From the NCBI RefSeq assembly GCF_900239495.1, contig NZ_OENE01000007.1:62001-126000 (forward strand): a stretch of 64,000 nucleotides of DNA. Reading direction: 5' to 3'. The stretch's first letter is position 1; each line of letters starts with the position of its first letter. Shown in pieces: positions 61,992-64,000 of the stretch. A program made the position numbers and the translations under genes. Under the pieces are notes generated by a model that was not told the origin of the DNA, did not search any database, and was given only the letters and a program-made list of their open reading frames with translations. Source of the DNA: Tenacibaculum finnmarkense genomovar ulcerans (GTDB lineage Bacteria > Bacteroidota > Bacteroidia > Flavobacteriales > Flavobacteriaceae).

Positions 61992-62112
61992 TGTCAATTC
62001 GAGTGATTTTAATGACTAGAAGGAATTAAAATTGTATCGAGAATTTTATTTTTGATGCTAAAAAGTTCTCGATACAATTTTTTTGAAGGAAAAAAAATCA
62101 CTCGAACTGACA
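61992..62112. repeat. Nested palindromic REP element
   Basis: An outer pair (61992-62010 with 62094-62112, one mismatch; TCGAGTGATTTT with AAAATCACTCGA) encloses an inner perfect 15-base pair (62029-62043 with 62066-62080; TGTATCGAGAA with TTCTCGATACA). The remaining sequence up to serS holds only its terminator. No gene is present. Confidence 0.7.
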
Positions 62113-62165
62113 GGTTATTTGTAAATTTTTGTAATAAAATTTAAACAAGCTCTAAAGGCATTTAA

Positions 62166-62200
62166 AAACCCCAAGTTTTCAACAAAGAAACTTGGGGTTT
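62166..62200 (-). terminator. Intrinsic terminator of serS
   Basis: A 13-base perfect stem (62166-62178 with 62188-62200; AAACCCCAAGTTT) around a nine-base loop, with a T run on the minus strand beyond. Confidence 0.9.
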
Positions 62201-62230
62201 ACTATTTTATAAAAGTATGTTTTTTAATGA

Positions 62231-63505
62231 TTAATCGATCATATCAAAACCACAATAAGGAACTAAGGCATCAGGGATTTTAATTCCGTTAGCTGTTTGA
62301 TAATTTTCTAAAATACCCGCTAAAACTCTAGGTAAAGCTAAAGAACTTCCGTTTAAAGTATGTACTAATTGACTTTTTCCGTCTTTATTTTTAAAACGTA
62401 ATTTTAAACGATTTGCTTGATATGTTTCAAAATTTGAAGCCGAACTAATTTCTAACCAACGCTCTTGAGCTGTTGAATATAATTCGAAATCGAAAGTTAA
62501 AGCCGATGTAAAACCAGTATCGCCACCACATAAACGTAAAATACGATATGGTAATTTTAAATCGCGTAAAATATCTTTAATATGTTCAACCATTTCGCTT
62601 AAAACATGGTACGAATTATCAGGGTGTTCAATGCGAACAATTTCTACTTTATCAAACTGATGTAAACGATTCAACCCACGAACGTGTGCGCCATAACTAC
62701 CAGCTTCTCTACGGAAACAAGGCGTATAACCTGTGTATTTAATTGGTAAATCGGTTTCTTTTAGTAAATCATTTCTGTGGATATTGGTAATTGGCACTTC
62801 ACCAGTTGGAATTAAATATAAATCATCGATTGTTGAATGATACATTTGCCCTTCTTTATCTGGTAATTGCCCTGTTGCAATTCCTGAAGCTTCGTTAACT
62901 AAATGAGGAACTTGAACTTCTTTATAGCCAGCTTGGGTATTTTTATCTAAAAAATAGTTGATTAAAGCACGTTGTAAACGAGCCCCTTTTCCTTTGTAAA
63001 CAGGAAAACCTGCACCGGTAATTTTTGTACCTAATTCAAAATCGATAATATCATATTTTTTAGCTAATTCCCAATGAGGTAAAGCGTTTTCGCCTAAATC
63101 AGGAATAATTCCTTCGCTAAAAATTTTCTCGTTGTCTTCTTCACTTTTTCCTGCTTTTACAGAGGAGTGAGGAATATTCGGAATTTGATATAATAATTCT
63201 TGTAATTTATCAGAAATGCTATTTAAATCTTCTGTAAATTGTTTTGAATCTTCTTTTAACTGCCCTGTTTTTTCTTTTAATAAATTGGCTTTTTGAATTT
63301 CGCCTACTTTAAAAAAACCACCAATTTCTTTGGATATTTTGTTTGATTCAGCTAATACATTATCTAAAGAAACCTGTGTAGCTCTACGAGTTTCATCAAA
63401 AGTTAATACTTGATTAATAATTGTTTCGGCATTGGCAAAATTACGTTTTGCTAAACCGTCTAAAACAACTTGTTTGTTGTCTCTAATAAACTGAACCTGT
63501 AACAT
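62231..63505 (-). CDS. serS: Seryl-tRNA synthetase
   Basis: Class II synthetase charging tRNA-Ser. I start at the ATG at 63505 (MLQVQFIRDNKQVVLDGL), the family-typical beginning; the frame opens 18 codons earlier. The 424-residue protein has the N-terminal two-helix coiled-coil (about 30-100) that grips the long tRNA arm, motif 2 in FRREAGSYG, and motif 3 in GSSLALPRVLAGILEN. A terminator lies 31 bases after the stop. Confidence 0.97.
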   Translation of the reverse strand: MLQVQFIRDNKQVVLDGLAKRNFANAETIINQVLTFDETRRATQVSLDNVLAESNKISKEIGGFFKVGEIQKANLLKEKTGQLKEDSKQFTEDLNSISDKLQELLYQIPNIPHSSVKAGKSEEDNEKIFSEGIIPDLGENALPHWELAKKYDIIDFELGTKITGAGFPVYKGKGARLQRALINYFLDKNTQAGYKEVQVPHLVNEASGIATGQLPDKEGQMYHSTIDDLYLIPTGEVPITNIHRNDLLKETDLPIKYTGYTPCFRREAGSYGAHVRGLNRLHQFDKVEIVRIEHPDNSYHVLSEMVEHIKDILRDLKLPYRILRLCGGDTGFTSALTFDFELYSTAQERWLEISSASNFETYQANRLKLRFKNKDGKSQLVHTLNGSSLALPRVLAGILENYQTANGIKIPDALVPYCGFDMID

Positions 63506-63572
63506 CTTTTTGTTTTTTTTAAGAACTGCTAAGATATAAGAAGCCGTACACTTAAACAACCTGTTTTTGAAG

Positions 63573-63800
63573 CTAAATTTGTTCTAGCATGATAAAAAAA
63601 TCTAACATGGTTATATTGAAGTAGTCGCATATTTTTTCGAGTGTGAGTATTGTTATATTAGTTCTTCCTTGTTCAATTCTAGCTAAATGAATGCCTGTAT
63701 CAATATAAAAATCATTAGAACTAATTCCATTTTTACTGCGTAATATTTTAAGACAAAGCACCATTTTTTTTAGGATTATCTCTTCTTTGGAGAGTATCAT
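63573..63800 (-). CDS. Small XRE-family HTH regulator
   Basis: A 75-residue DNA-binding protein with a helix-turn-helix of the Cro/CI type. The core is LCLKILRSKNGISSNDFYIDTGIHLARIEQGRTNITILTLEKICDYFNI, with the IEQG turn and LTLEKIC helix as typical markers. I favour the ATG at 63800. An ATG at 63827 would add nine residues but lies at the end of a palindrome arm, and a TTG at 63845 lies in its spacer. It stands alone, 67 bases upstream of serS. The palindrome suggests self-regulation. Confidence 0.75.
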   Translation of the reverse strand: MILSKEEIILKKMVLCLKILRSKNGISSNDFYIDTGIHLARIEQGRTNITILTLEKICDYFNITMLDFFIMLEQI

Positions 63801-63824
63801 TTTTTCACATAAAATTCTAAAAAA

Positions 63825-63868
63825 CATATTAAAGTAAAATGACAACTATGTCATTTTACTTTAATATG
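63825..63868. promoter_or_regulatory. 20-bp-arm perfect palindrome upstream of the XRE gene
   Basis: Arms 63825-63844 and 63849-63868 are perfect reverse complements around the spacer ACTA. The inner part is ATGACA ACTA TGTCAT. It lies 25 to 68 bases upstream of the XRE start at 63800, where its promoter should be, so it is a likely operator. It could equally form an mRNA hairpin. Confidence 0.65.
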
Positions 63869-63875
63869 AATGCTT

Positions 63876-63883
63876 TAATTTTG
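63876..63883 (+). promoter_or_regulatory. -7-like element pointing out of the window
   Basis: TAATTTTG matches TAnnTTTG on the plus strand, divergent from the XRE gene. The rest of the window to 64000 shows no reading frame I can support, so any gene it drives lies outside. Confidence 0.3.
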
Positions 63884-64000
63884 TATCAGTAAAAAATAAC
63901 CTAATAAGAGTTGTATTTAAGAGTTATCTTTTTTATATCAAGAAGGGGGTGTATTAAAATTTAGCTCTTGACGCAACTTTTTGTTTTAAGGGAAATCTAA

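Overview
The window looks like chromosomal DNA of a low-GC gliding marine-type Flavobacteriaceae (Bacteroidota), close in style to Tenacibaculum or Polaribacter; the genus is an inference. The evidence is: promoters of the Bacteroidota form TTTG-N19/20-TAnnTTTG; gliding and type IX secretion genes (gldH, sprE/porW); many lipoproteins; a three-gene succinate dehydrogenase; an atpBEFHAG operon lacking the beta and epsilon genes; and Flavobacteriaceae DUF families (DUF3109, DUF4286, DUF4837). Nearly all of it is core genome. I see no prophage, integron, CRISPR array, rRNA operon or intact insertion sequence.

Layout. 0.2-4.1 kb: orphan ABC ATPase, prolyl oligopeptidase lipoprotein, thioredoxin. 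4.4-8 kb: class Ia ribonucleotide reductase (nrdB, then nrdA). 8.3-11.8 kb: sdhCAB. 11.9-22.4 kb: mostly secreted or lipoprotein hydrolases (M28, M1 and S8 peptidases, an endonuclease I with Ig/cadherin-like modules, an MBL-fold hydrolase) with MarC, a minimal FAD oxidoreductase, DUF3109 and a lipoprotein with a Ppx/GppA-like fold. 22.4-25 kb: tRNA-Cys, folB, and rimK overlapping an aspartoacylase-family gene. 25-31.6 kb: RNA helicase, aminopeptidase P, a small secreted protein, a possible small RNA, glnS and a small secreted protein. 31.8-41.5 kb: RicT-like PSP1 protein with an expanding basic repeat tail, overlapping gldH, which overlaps a class A penicillin-binding protein; then CoA-transferase, exonuclease III, a LysM lytic transglycosylase and a DUF4837 lipoprotein. 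41.9-50.4 kb: sprE, a bactofilin, AtpZ, a small membrane protein and F-type ATP synthase. 50.5-64 kb: dxs and rsmI, divergent from 39 bp; a PadR-controlled cluster of three paralogous membrane proteins; a flavin/2Fe-2S reductase; a LysE exporter; mgtE; rsmA; DUF4286; a TPR lipid-free secreted protein; serS; and a small XRE regulator behind a 20-bp-arm perfect palindrome.

How the genes work together. sdhCAB and the ATP synthase belong to respiration. GldH and SprE, next to the cell-wall enzymes PBP1A and MltD-like transglycosylase, fit envelope remodelling and gliding powered by the proton-motive force. The secreted peptidases and nuclease fit a polymer-degrading lifestyle.

The least ordinary content lies between and inside these genes. 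There is a four-copy dispersed repeat whose stems covary between copies, and several other REP-like palindromes. Hairpins follow exactly the multi-copy subunit genes atpE and atpA. A dyad operator sits in the promoter of the PadR cluster. Three promoters imply leaderless mRNAs. The window also carries an exported Ppx-like lipoprotein. All functional statements come from reading the sequence and recalling families; no database search was run.
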